From contig NZ_JAGLBG010000001.1 of assembly GCF_018260405.1 (NCBI RefSeq), positions 51,103 to 92,961 of the forward strand: a DNA stretch of 41,859 bases, written 5' to 3'. This stretch comes from Deinococcus sp. (GTDB taxonomy: Bacteria > Deinococcota > Deinococci > Deinococcales > Deinococcaceae). The notes below the pieces were generated by a model. That model was not told where the DNA came from, ran no database searches, and saw only the letters and a list, made by a program, of their open reading frames with translations. The translations under genes and the position numbers were made by a program. The first letter of the stretch is position 1; each line of letters starts with the position of its first letter. This document shows, piece after piece, positions 7,629 through 15,368 of the stretch.

Positions 7629-8738
7629 TTATGGAACCGCTGGCACCAGGCTCCAGTAGATTTCCAGGGCGTAGCGGTCGGTCATGCCAGCGAGGTGGTC
7701 ACAGATTGTGCGCGGCAGTCCATCGGCCTGTTCGCGGCGGCGGGGCCGGGGCGGCAGCATGGCCGGGCGCTGCATGAAGGCGTGAAACAGCGTTTCCAGG
7801 ACGCGGGTGGCCTGTTCGACCTGCATCTCGACCCGCCAGTGGTGGTAGAGCTTTTGGGCCATGAACGCTTTCGTCTCGCGCAGTAGGCTGCGGGTTTCGG
7901 GGCTATACTCGATCAGTTTCTGGGGTTGCGCGTGAACGTCCGCCGCCGACTGTACGCCGCTTTGCCTGATGCTTTGGTCGCTGCTGGTGGTCAATTCGTC
8001 GATCAGCCAGCTTAGAAGCTCGCGGTGTAGCAGGCGGCGGTCCAGCGTGTCGAGGTCGCTGCCGCGCAGGCCCAGCTGGTCGCGCAGCTTTTGCCAGAGC
8101 CCCAGCCCGGCCAGTTCGTGGTTCTGGATCATGCCGCTTCTCAGGCCGTCGTCCAGATCATGGGCGGTGTAGGCCAGCGCGTCAGCGAGGTCCACGACCT
8201 GCGCTTCCAGACCCGGTTGGCCCAGGCCGCTGCGGTGGTGCTTATTAAGTCCGTCGAGGGTGTCCAGGGTCAGGTTAAGGCCCGGGTGGTGCGGGTAGCG
8301 GTCTTCCAGATGTGTCACGATGCGGTGGGCCTGCAAATTATGGTCGAAGCCGCCGTGTTCGGCCATAAGTGCATTCAGGATGCGTTCGCCCGCGTGCCCG
8401 AACGGGGGGTGACCCAGATCATGGGCCAGCGCCACCGTTTCTGCCAGGGTTTCGTTGAGACCCAGGTTCAGGGCCACGGAGCGGGCGACCTGTTGCACTT
8501 CCAGCGTGTGCGTCAGGCGGGTGCGGTAATGATCACCCCTGGCATTCAGAAACAGCTGGGTCTTGGCTTCCAGTCGCCGGAAAGCGGTGGTGTGCAAGAC
8601 GCGGTCGCGGTCTTTTTGAAAGGCGGTGCGCGTGCGGCTGGTGTCCTCGGGGTATTTACGCTGCGCCGCCGCACTGAACGTGGCGTAGGGGGCGAGGGTC
8701 GTCGCTTCACGGATTTCCAGATCGGTGCGCAGGAACAT
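7629..8738 (-). CDS. dgt: dGTPase-like HD-domain deoxynucleotide triphosphohydrolase
   Basis: This 369-residue protein belongs to the dGTPase family, which cleaves dNTPs to deoxynucleosides and triphosphate and so controls dNTP pools. The N-terminal SRTRTAFQKDRDRVLHTTAF block is characteristic. The HD metal site comprises H77 (THTLE), H106-D107 (LAHDLGHPPFGHAGE) and a later Asp (VVDLADALAYTAHDLDDG). The start is placed at MFLRTD (8738). A longer frame reaches 8834, but then it would abut the divergent NUDIX gene and leave no promoter room. Whether the substrate is dGTP specifically cannot be read from sequence. Confidence 0.9.
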   Translation of the reverse strand: MFLRTDLEIREATTLAPYATFSAAAQRKYPEDTSRTRTAFQKDRDRVLHTTAFRRLEAKTQLFLNARGDHYRTRLTHTLEVQQVARSVALNLGLNETLAETVALAHDLGHPPFGHAGERILNALMAEHGGFDHNLQAHRIVTHLEDRYPHHPGLNLTLDTLDGLNKHHRSGLGQPGLEAQVVDLADALAYTAHDLDDGLRSGMIQNHELAGLGLWQKLRDQLGLRGSDLDTLDRRLLHRELLSWLIDELTTSSDQSIRQSGVQSAADVHAQPQKLIEYSPETRSLLRETKAFMAQKLYHHWRVEMQVEQATRVLETLFHAFMQRPAMLPPRPRRREQADGLPRTICDHLAGMTDRYALEIYWSLVPAVP

Positions 8739-8834
8739 GGGGGCATTGTGGCAGATGATGCCCGGTGTCCGGCAGCCCGTCGGCGGCCCGGCCCAGACGC
8801 CCGCTGTTTTCCCGAAATGCTCTAGAGTCGGCAC

Positions 8835-9383
8835 ATGAGTGATTTAGGCCCGTCTCAAGCCGACACGCAGGTGCTCTACGAGGGCCATATTCTCCGGTTA
8901 GAAGTGATCGGGGGCAAATGGGAAATTATCCGGCACGCCGACGCCGTGGCTATCCTGGCGCTGAATGAAAGGGGCGAGATGCTGCTGGTGCGCCAGAGCC
9001 GTCTGGCGATTGGTCAAACCACCCTCGAAGCCCCCGCAGGGCTGATTGAAGCCGGGGAAAGTCCTGAGGCGGCGGCCCGCCGTGAGTTGCAAGAAGAAGC
9101 TGGCTTCGACGCCGATATGACCCTGCTGACCCGCTTCTATTCGTCACCGGGCTTTTGTGATGAGCAGCTGTATGTGTTTGAGGCGGCCCGTCTGCGTGAA
9201 TCCCGCCTGCCGATGGATGAGGACGAGGACATCGAGGTCGTCTGGATGACGCCCCAGGCGGTGCTGGACGGGCTGCGTAACGGCTCGGTGGTTGGCAGCG
9301 CCTCGACCATGAGCGCGGCCCAGTTCGGAGTGCAGCGCCTGAAGGAGCGGCCCCAGGCCCAGCACGGGCAGGCCCAGCCTTGA
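8835..9383 (+). CDS. NUDIX hydrolase, ADP-ribose pyrophosphatase-like
   Basis: This 182-residue NUDIX enzyme has a complete NUDIX box G-x5-E-x7-REL-x2-EE-x-G (from GLIEAGESPEAAARRELQEE, about residues 73-95). The preceding strand ILALNERGEMLLVRQSR and the following TRFYSSPGFCDEQLYVFEA match the ADP-ribose pyrophosphatase subgroup, in which the loop Pro and Glu shape the substrate site. It would hydrolyse ADP-ribose or a related nucleoside diphosphate. It is divergent from the dGTPase gene, another nucleotide-sanitising enzyme. Its stop codon overlaps the TTG start of ribF, so the two are translationally coupled. Confidence 0.9.
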   Translation: MSDLGPSQADTQVLYEGHILRLEVIGGKWEIIRHADAVAILALNERGEMLLVRQSRLAIGQTTLEAPAGLIEAGESPEAAARRELQEEAGFDADMTLLTRFYSSPGFCDEQLYVFEAARLRESRLPMDEDEDIEVVWMTPQAVLDGLRNGSVVGSASTMSAAQFGVQRLKERPQAQHGQAQP

Positions 9384-10300
9384 AGACCTATGTTTCGCCG
9401 GGGCAGCGCCCGGATACCGACACAGTGGTCGCCATCGGCAGTTTCGACGGGGTTCACCTGGGACATCAGGCTCTGATCGCCCAGCTCAAGGCCAAGGCGC
9501 GGGAGCACCGGGTGCCCAGCGTGGTCTACACCTTCGACCCTCCGACGCGGGTGCTGACCCAGGGCGTCGAATTCCTCTCGACCCTGCCCGAAAAGCTGGA
9601 ACTGCTTAAGCTGTACGGCGTGGATGAGACCATCGCGGTGCCCTTTACGCCCGAATTCGCCGCGCGTCCCAAGGAAGAGTTTTTACAGGACCTGCGCTCT
9701 TTACGGCCCCGCGCCATTGTCGTGGGTGAAGACTTTCACTTTGGGCGGGGGCGTGCGGGCGGTGTGGCCGATCTACGGCTGGTGGCCCCCGAGGTCGTCA
9801 CGCTGGCGATGCATCAGCTGGGCGGCGGTGACATCAAAAGTACCCGCGTGCGTGAACTGCTCCGGGCGGGCGAAGTGCAGGCCGTCAGCCGCCTGCTGGG
9901 CCGCCAGTACGACGCCGAGGGGGTTGTGGTCAAGGGCGATCAGCTGGGCCGCACCATCGGCTGGCCCACGGCGAACCTTCAGGTGGCGGCGGGCAAGGCG
10001 TTGCCGCTGGGCGTATTCGCGGTGACGGTGCAGCGCGAACGGGACGGGCGGGAGGAACGCTGGGCAGGCATGGCAAATGTCGGCTCCCGGCCCACTGTGA
10101 ACGGCACCGAGCGCCGCTTCGAGGTCAATCTGTTTGACTTTGATAAAGACCTCTATGGGCAAGAACTTCAGGTTAAGTTCTATGACAGGTTGCGCGGCGA
10201 GCAAAAGTTTGCCGGTCTGGAAGACTTGAAAGCTCAGCTTGCCCGTGACGCCGAGCAGGCGCGGGCGGTGCTCGCTGGGCTGCCGGGAAATGTGTACTGA
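9380..10300 (+). CDS. ribF: Bifunctional riboflavin kinase/FAD synthetase
   Basis: RibF phosphorylates riboflavin to FMN and adenylylates FMN to FAD in the cytosol. The 306-residue protein has an N-terminal nucleotidyltransferase domain (AIGSFDGVHLGHQ, HLGH at 26-29; STRVRELLRAGEV near 155) and a C-terminal riboflavin kinase domain with GRTIGWPTANL near residue 190, followed by the GxAxxGxRPT-type stretch (GMANVGSRPTVNG). The start is a TTG at 9380 overlapping the NUDIX stop; family alignment and the immediate VVAIGSFDG motif support it. Length is standard. Confidence 0.95.
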   Translation: MKTYVSPGQRPDTDTVVAIGSFDGVHLGHQALIAQLKAKAREHRVPSVVYTFDPPTRVLTQGVEFLSTLPEKLELLKLYGVDETIAVPFTPEFAARPKEEFLQDLRSLRPRAIVVGEDFHFGRGRAGGVADLRLVAPEVVTLAMHQLGGGDIKSTRVRELLRAGEVQAVSRLLGRQYDAEGVVVKGDQLGRTIGWPTANLQVAAGKALPLGVFAVTVQRERDGREERWAGMANVGSRPTVNGTERRFEVNLFDFDKDLYGQELQVKFYDRLRGEQKFAGLEDLKAQLARDAEQARAVLAGLPGNVY

Positions 10301-10349
10301 TTGCGCGGGGCGGGGAACTTAAGCTCTCTTGAGTGCGTACTCTCTGGTG

Positions 10350-11069
10350 ATGAAGCGATTTGCTGCCGTGTTACTGGCTGGGCTGACCCTGACTTCCGGG
10401 TTGACCGACGCTGCTCGCCGGAGTGGAGGTGGGTTCGGCGGAAGCCGGAGCAGCAGCTACCGGAGTGCACCTTCCCGGAGCAGCACCTACCGGTCGTCTC
10501 CCCGTTACGTTCCGCGCTCTGTGCCCACCGCGCCGCCCACTGCGCCGCAGAATACCTCGACAAGCAGGTACACTTCGCCGGGTTCTGTGGGGTCCCGCAC
10601 GCCCAGTACGGCCCAGCGACGGGCAACTCAACGGCAGGTGTCTTTGCCTAGTAACGCGGCTATCCGCACTCACCCGCTGAATACAGCTGCCGCCGCCAAA
10701 GTGACCCCGGCGCAGTGGAGCAGCTGGAACAAGGTGACACTGCCCGCCGGGGTTTCCCGCAGCGCGATAACCTACAGTGCAGCGCCCAGCAGTCAGTATC
10801 AGTACCAGCTTCAGCCGGGGCGTTACTACCCCTACCCGCAGAGTTATTACCGCCAGCACGCAATCGGCTACGACATTCTTAAGTACGCGCTTATCTTCAC
10901 GGCGGTCAATGGCATTGCTAATGCTGCCGCGCCCCAGCCAGCGCTTTCTTATCCGAGTTACAGCACGCCCGCTGTGAGGCCGCCGCGCAGTCCCAATCTA
11001 TGGACGTACGCTGGCGTGGGGTTTCTGGCCGCTGCCGCCGCGTGGTTTCTGATGGGTCGCCGCCGCTAG
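10350..11069 (+). CDS. Secreted Ser/Arg-rich protein with C-terminal anchor
   Basis: This is a 239-residue protein of unknown function. A clear signal peptide (MKRFAAVLLAGLTLTSG) is followed by a low-complexity Ser/Arg/Gly/Tyr segment, then a proline/threonine-rich stretch. Near the C-terminus is a probable membrane helix (TYAGVGFLAAAAAWFLMG) ending in four basic residues, which suggests anchoring with a short inside tail. The ATG at 10350 begins the signal peptide directly; a TTG at 10329 would add 7 residues. Composition suggests a cell-envelope role only. Confidence 0.75.
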   Translation: MKRFAAVLLAGLTLTSGLTDAARRSGGGFGGSRSSSYRSAPSRSSTYRSSPRYVPRSVPTAPPTAPQNTSTSRYTSPGSVGSRTPSTAQRRATQRQVSLPSNAAIRTHPLNTAAAAKVTPAQWSSWNKVTLPAGVSRSAITYSAAPSSQYQYQLQPGRYYPYPQSYYRQHAIGYDILKYALIFTAVNGIANAAAPQPALSYPSYSTPAVRPPRSPNLWTYAGVGFLAAAAAWFLMGRRR

Positions 11070-11104
11070 GTACAATCAGGTCTGTCCTACAGACCGCCCT
11101 GGCT

Positions 11105-11410
11105 TTATCCTTCGTCGATCTGCGCCAGTTTCTGAATCCGCTCGGCCAGTTCGGACAGGTTCAGTGCCCTCAAAGCCTTGGTGGTGCGCGTGATTCCCGC
11201 CTCGTCTATGCGGCCCTGGTTCCAGCCTGCAATAAGTATGGCGCAGCCTTGCAAGGCGTCTGAGACAGTCTCCTTATGAAACATGGCGGCAAGGTTTCCC
11301 GTTTGTGGCGGCGTGGTCTGCTGCACCTGCGCCTGAACATCCAAGACCACCTGCATAAAAATCTGGTCGAGGCGGGCACGGTCGTTGGGGGCAATGGTTT
11401 TTCCGGTCAT
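11105..11410 (-). CDS. Unknown 101-residue protein
   Basis: This small, mostly helical protein is not recognised. From MTGKTIAPNDRARLDQIFMQ it forms amphipathic helices throughout and has no cysteines beyond one, no membrane span and no signal. The start at 11410 (MTGK) is preferred because the upstream in-frame extension to 11533 is low-quality sequence reaching the transposon boundary. Its upstream region is separated from the next chromosomal genes by the 28-kb insertion, so any original promoter partner is now far away. Confidence 0.6.
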   Translation of the reverse strand: MTGKTIAPNDRARLDQIFMQVVLDVQAQVQQTTPPQTGNLAAMFHKETVSDALQGCAILIAGWNQGRIDEAGITRTTKALRALNLSELAERIQKLAQIDEG

Positions 11411-11543
11411 GGGCGACAGTTTAGACGGCCTAGGCCTATCAGACCATTGATTCCAGAAAGCCGGAGCGTTTCGGTGCCAGCATTTGCACAGGCGCACGCC
11501 AGCAGGCCAGCCCCCCAGGACTGGGGCGGTCAATGCTATAGGC

Positions 11544-11548
11544 GCGGG
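11544..11548. repeat. Left target-site duplication GCGGG
   Basis: The five bases directly outside the left tip are identical to 39684-39688 outside the right tip. Five-bp duplication is the Tn7 hallmark. Confidence 0.85.
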
Positions 11549-11562
11549 TGTCAGCTTTCACG
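11549..11562 (+). repeat. Left terminal inverted repeat of the Tn7-like element
   Basis: TGTCAGCTTTCACG, exact reverse complement of 39670-39683. It begins with TGT as in Tn7 ends. Confidence 0.9.
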
Positions 11563-11564
11563 CA

Positions 11565-11670
11565 ATTTGCGAAGCGAAACGCCGTAATCCCCAAAATTTA
11601 ACAAAATATTTGAGAACCAGTATACACAATAATTGCAAAATCTCCAGAAATTTAATACATTAATTGAGAA
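11565..11670 (+). promoter_or_regulatory. Left-end TnsB-like sites and possible tnsA promoter
   Basis: Three related 9-mers are spaced along the left end: ATTTGCGAA (11565-11573), ATTTGAGAA (11608-11616) and AATTGAGAA (11662-11670). The first lies 16 bases from the tip, exactly as its right-end counterpart does. Three spaced left-end sites resemble Tn7. A possible promoter, TTGCAA (11633-11638), 17 bases, TACATT (11656-11661), overlaps the last site. TnsB binding there could repress tnsA, whose ATG follows at once. Confidence 0.6.
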
Positions 11671-12333
11671 ATGACTCCTGGCATCCCTGACGCACCGGCG
11701 CGGAAGATCAAGAAGTCTTACCGGTCGGTTCGAGGGAGTTTGCCCTCCATTGACGGCGGGCCCAGTCTTGGGTATGAGTCCACTCTGGAACGAGACTTTT
11801 ACATCATTCTCTCCATGGATCCGGTCGTTGAGCGTGTGCTGCCACAACCCGTCACGCTCTCGTTCCTGGACGATTCAGGGCGAAAGCGGCGCTACACGCC
11901 AGACGTCCTCGTGACCTATCAGTGCGGGCGACCTCCGGCAATGTTTGAGGTGAAGTACAGCTCAGAATTGCTCGAAGACGCAGACCTTTACCGATGCCGG
12001 TTTCAAGCAGCTGCGGCTTACGCCGCAGAAAGAGATATGACCTTCGCTGTCATCACGGAAGACCAGATCAGGACAGGCCGCCTGCAGTGGGCCACCTTCC
12101 TGCGCCCTTACTGCTTCCGGGCTCCCTCTCCAGAGCTTGAAGCCAGGCTAGTGGGCGCGTTGGAGTCCCTGGGAGAGACGACGCCAGCGGAGTTGCTTGC
12201 CGGTTTCCCAGTTCATGAACACGGGATATTGATCCCGGTACTCTGGCAACTCGTTGCCCGTCACCGGGTCTGGATGGACTCCGAGGCTCCCGTCACCATG
12301 CAGAGCTGCCTGCGCTACAGGGCTGGCACGTGA
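11671..12333 (+). CDS. tnsA: TnsA-family transposon endonuclease
   Basis: TnsA makes the 5'-strand cuts at the transposon ends and so permits cut-and-paste movement together with TnsB. The 220-residue protein has the restriction-enzyme-like active site: E40 (ESTLERDF), D78 (RRYTPDVLV) and E93/K95 (FEVKYSS), matching the E-D-K set of Tn7 TnsA. A C-terminal helical domain follows, as in the family. The ATG at 11671 sits right after the innermost left-end repeat, so any leader is very short. The stop overlaps the GTG start of tnsB (GTGA). Tn7 TnsA is longer (about 273 residues), but shorter homologues are common in Tn7-like elements. Confidence 0.88.
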   Translation: MTPGIPDAPARKIKKSYRSVRGSLPSIDGGPSLGYESTLERDFYIILSMDPVVERVLPQPVTLSFLDDSGRKRRYTPDVLVTYQCGRPPAMFEVKYSSELLEDADLYRCRFQAAAAYAAERDMTFAVITEDQIRTGRLQWATFLRPYCFRAPSPELEARLVGALESLGETTPAELLAGFPVHEHGILIPVLWQLVARHRVWMDSEAPVTMQSCLRYRAGT

Positions 12334-14321
12334 CCCGGCTCCGGGTACGGCCAGGCACACGGGCGGTCTATCGGGGAGAACAGGTGCGGATCGTCTCCAT
12401 CCATGCCTTTGGTGAAGTCCAGGTCAGACGGGAGGACGGCACCCTCACCGACGCCCCGGTCGAGGAGTTGACGCCCGTTCAGGCCGCTTCAGCGACCCCA
12501 AAAGTGGGAACCGCGAGTGGCTTCCCGCTGGATTCACCTGAGCACGCCCGACGCATGGAAAAGGCGAAGGCCAAGCTCGTCGCGGTACAGGAACTGCTCG
12601 CTCTTGGCTCAGACCGATCGTCTGAACGGGTAGCCAGGATAGCGGCGGATAACAGGATCAGTGTGTCTACACTTTACCGTTGGGAAGCCGTTTACCGGCG
12701 CTCGGACTCGGTGGATGCGCTGGTGAGGCCGCAGAGATCTGACAGGAATCGCAACCGGACTTCAGAAGAGGTGGAGGCGTTGATCGAGCGCGTCATCAAC
12801 GCCTATTTCCTGACCAGGGAACGGCCCACACAGCAAAGCGCGTATCAACGTCTCCGTGACGACATTGACCGGGCCAATCGGAGTAGGGTCGGGGAAACGC
12901 CACTCCAGACACCCCATTTTGCGACCTTTCGGAGGCGGCTGTTGGACATCAGTGCCGAACGGCGAGTCAGCCGCCGCTACGGGCCAAAGGCAGGGACACT
13001 GCGCCAACTGATCATCTCAGCCTACCCGGGTGCCATCTCCCCCCACTCGGTGGCCCAGATCGACCACACCCCGATCGACCTGATCCTGGTCGATCAGCGC
13101 CTGCGCCAACCATTGGGGCGTGCGTTCCTGACGCTGATCATGGACGTGTATAGCCGTATGGTGCTCGGCTTTTCCATCGGCTTTGAAGCGCCGTCTTCGT
13201 ATGGGGTGGGCATGGCCATCTCCCAGGCCATCTTGCCCAAAAGGGGCTGGCTGGTGACCCGCCAGCAGGAGGTGGACGCAGCCCTGGCTGATCTGCGCCG
13301 CCAGCTTGGTAAGACCAGCGAGGAAGCCTCTCTGAAGCTGGAGTGGCCGTGCTGGGGGAAGCCGGACAAGCTGTTCATGGACAACGCCCGTGAGTTCGAT
13401 GGCAAGATGCTCCACTGGGCGCTCGACAAGCACGGCATCGTGCATGAATTCCGCCCGGTGGGCCGCCCCAAATACGGCGGCCACATCGAGCGACTGTTAG
13501 GTACGTTCAGCAAGGAGATCCAGTCCCTGCCGGGAAGTACCTTCAGCAACACCCAGGCGCGGGGGGACTATGACGCTGAGGGCCGGGCAGTGATGACCCT
13601 CGACGCGTTCGAGACTTGGTTGACGGCCTACATATTGGGCGTTTATCACCGCAAGGTACACAGCGAACTCGGGGTTACGCCCCTGGAAGCCTGGAAGAAT
13701 GGGCTGACAAAAGGGACGGCAGACGCCCCTGCCCGGGGTCATCCCGAACTGATCATGGGTGATGAAGCCGAGCGCCTGCGCCGTGATTTCCTGCCGTCCT
13801 TTGAGCGGACGGTGACGCCGGCGGGCGTGACCTTCGAGGGGGTGACCTACGTGGGTGAGGCTTTGGCTCGCCACCTCCCGCCCGCGAAGGTCGGGCGCAA
13901 CGTGAAGCGCCGCAAGGTGACGGTTCACTACGATCCGTGGGACATGAGTGGGGTTCTGTTTCTCGATCCTGACCTCGATACCTATTTTCCACTGCGATCC
14001 CGTCAGCTTGACTTTCCTGGACTGACCCTGTGGGAACTGCGGGCTGCCCGGCGCTTCGCTCGGAAGAACAGGATGCGTGCGGATGACGATCTGGCGATCA
14101 TGCAGGCCTACCGCGTGATGCGGGAGGTGCAGTCTCGCGAGGAGCAGGCGACCCGCGGAGCCCGGCTGGAGTCCGAGAAGCGTCGCCGTCAGCTCAAGAA
14201 AACCAAGGAGGCTGGCTCCCCCGTCATTGATCCCCCTCGGCCACCTTCTGCGAAGCGCCCAGCTCTGGCGGAGTTCCAGGAGTTTGGTGATATCCGTCCC
14301 TTTGACGATGTGCGCGACTGA
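12330..14321 (+). CDS. tnsB: TnsB-family DDE transposase
   Basis: TnsB binds the element ends, cuts the 3' strands and joins them to target DNA. The 663-residue protein has an N-terminal beta-rich region, HTH-type domains (about residues 75-130, ISVSTLYRWEAVYRR) and a retroviral-integrase-type core with D245 (AQIDHTPID), D351 (LFMDNAREFDG) and E387 (GHIERLLGTF); 35 residues separate the last two, a canonical D-35-E. The C-terminal beta domain and basic tail probably contact TnsC. GTG start overlaps tnsA. A long antisense frame over this gene is a shadow. Confidence 0.93.
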   Translation: MTRLRVRPGTRAVYRGEQVRIVSIHAFGEVQVRREDGTLTDAPVEELTPVQAASATPKVGTASGFPLDSPEHARRMEKAKAKLVAVQELLALGSDRSSERVARIAADNRISVSTLYRWEAVYRRSDSVDALVRPQRSDRNRNRTSEEVEALIERVINAYFLTRERPTQQSAYQRLRDDIDRANRSRVGETPLQTPHFATFRRRLLDISAERRVSRRYGPKAGTLRQLIISAYPGAISPHSVAQIDHTPIDLILVDQRLRQPLGRAFLTLIMDVYSRMVLGFSIGFEAPSSYGVGMAISQAILPKRGWLVTRQQEVDAALADLRRQLGKTSEEASLKLEWPCWGKPDKLFMDNAREFDGKMLHWALDKHGIVHEFRPVGRPKYGGHIERLLGTFSKEIQSLPGSTFSNTQARGDYDAEGRAVMTLDAFETWLTAYILGVYHRKVHSELGVTPLEAWKNGLTKGTADAPARGHPELIMGDEAERLRRDFLPSFERTVTPAGVTFEGVTYVGEALARHLPPAKVGRNVKRRKVTVHYDPWDMSGVLFLDPDLDTYFPLRSRQLDFPGLTLWELRAARRFARKNRMRADDDLAIMQAYRVMREVQSREEQATRGARLESEKRRRQLKKTKEAGSPVIDPPRPPSAKRPALAEFQEFGDIRPFDDVRD

Positions 14322-14339
14322 GCCGCGCCCAGGTGGCCG

Positions 14340-15365
14340 ATGCTGGCGCTCAGTGGCATGCGGCCCTGTCCTGCCCCATTCCAGGCTGATCGGACACTTG
14401 CTGTGGGCGGCGCCGTAGGCTACGATATCGCAGAGGTGTTGCAGTTGACACAAGAGCGCTCTCTGAGGGACAAGGCCCGCACCCTGCTCGACGCACCAGT
14501 GGAGGAGCGCCTTCTCTATATCCGGGAGGATCACTGGATCGGCTATCCGGCCGCCCAGATGGTGCTGGCCAAACTTGAAGACCTTTACGCTGCGCCGGAC
14601 GTGACTCGTCCTGAGAACGTCCTGATCGTGGGCCACACCAACAGTGGGAAGAGTTCCATCGTGCGGGAGTTCGCTTCCCGTCATCCAGCGCAGAACGATC
14701 CACACGCCGGCCAGGCAGAATTGCCGGTGATCGTCTTCGATGCGCCGGCGGTACCCACCGAAGAGCGGCTCTACACCCATCTGCTCAATCAGCTTGGGGC
14801 CGTGACGCGTCCTTCGGAAGGGGTCGATGGCAAGCTCTTCCGTGTGCGCACCCTGCTGCGCCGCCTCGGTACGCGGGTGCTGGTGCTCGATGAGGTAAAC
14901 AACCTGCTCGCCGCGAATCCCAGGATTCAGCAACAGGTGCTGACGTCCATCAAGGAGCTCGGCAACGACCTCGGTCGGCCCATTGTCCTGACAGGCACCG
15001 AGGTGGCTCTGGCTGCCCTGCGACTCGACCCGCAGGTGCAGAACCGGTTTCCTCCGGTCTTTCTGCCCCGCTGGGTGCTCAACCGCGACTATCTGCAACT
15101 GCTCGCGTCCCTGGAATCGTTCCTGCCGCTGAGGAAAGAGTCTCGGCTCGCGTCCGAGGTGATCGCTCCCCTGATCCTGGAGATGACTGACGGTCTCATC
15201 GGTGAGATGATCCTGCTGGTACGGCGTGCGGCGACTGAAGCGATCCGGACGAACGTTGAATGCATCACGGAAAAGCTGCTGCGCTCTCTGGACTGGCATA
15301 GCCCAACTGAGCGCAACCGGTTGTCGGCGGCCCTGGAACTGGGCGCTCCAGCGCGCCCTTCCTGA
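14340..15365 (+). CDS. tnsC: TnsC/TniB-family AAA+ ATPase
   Basis: TnsC is the ATP-dependent regulator that links target selectors (TniQ/TnsD, TnsE) to the transposase. The 341-residue protein has Walker A GHTNSGKS (98-105), Walker B VLVLDEVNNL (about 180-189) and a sensor-like VLTGTE strand (LIVLTGT region near residue 220). It is short like TniB rather than the 555-residue Tn7 TnsC. The ATG at 14340 is 18 bases after tnsB. The first 25 residues look poorly conserved, so a start further in is possible. It ends 3 bases before tniQ. Confidence 0.9.
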   Translation: MLALSGMRPCPAPFQADRTLAVGGAVGYDIAEVLQLTQERSLRDKARTLLDAPVEERLLYIREDHWIGYPAAQMVLAKLEDLYAAPDVTRPENVLIVGHTNSGKSSIVREFASRHPAQNDPHAGQAELPVIVFDAPAVPTEERLYTHLLNQLGAVTRPSEGVDGKLFRVRTLLRRLGTRVLVLDEVNNLLAANPRIQQQVLTSIKELGNDLGRPIVLTGTEVALAALRLDPQVQNRFPPVFLPRWVLNRDYLQLLASLESFLPLRKESRLASEVIAPLILEMTDGLIGEMILLVRRAATEAIRTNVECITEKLLRSLDWHSPTERNRLSAALELGAPARPS

Positions 15366-15368
15366 GCC

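Noticed and set aside
8091..8825. Plus-strand frame opposite the dGTPase gene
   Set aside because: The dGTPase on the minus strand has a full HD site; the opposite frame has no features.
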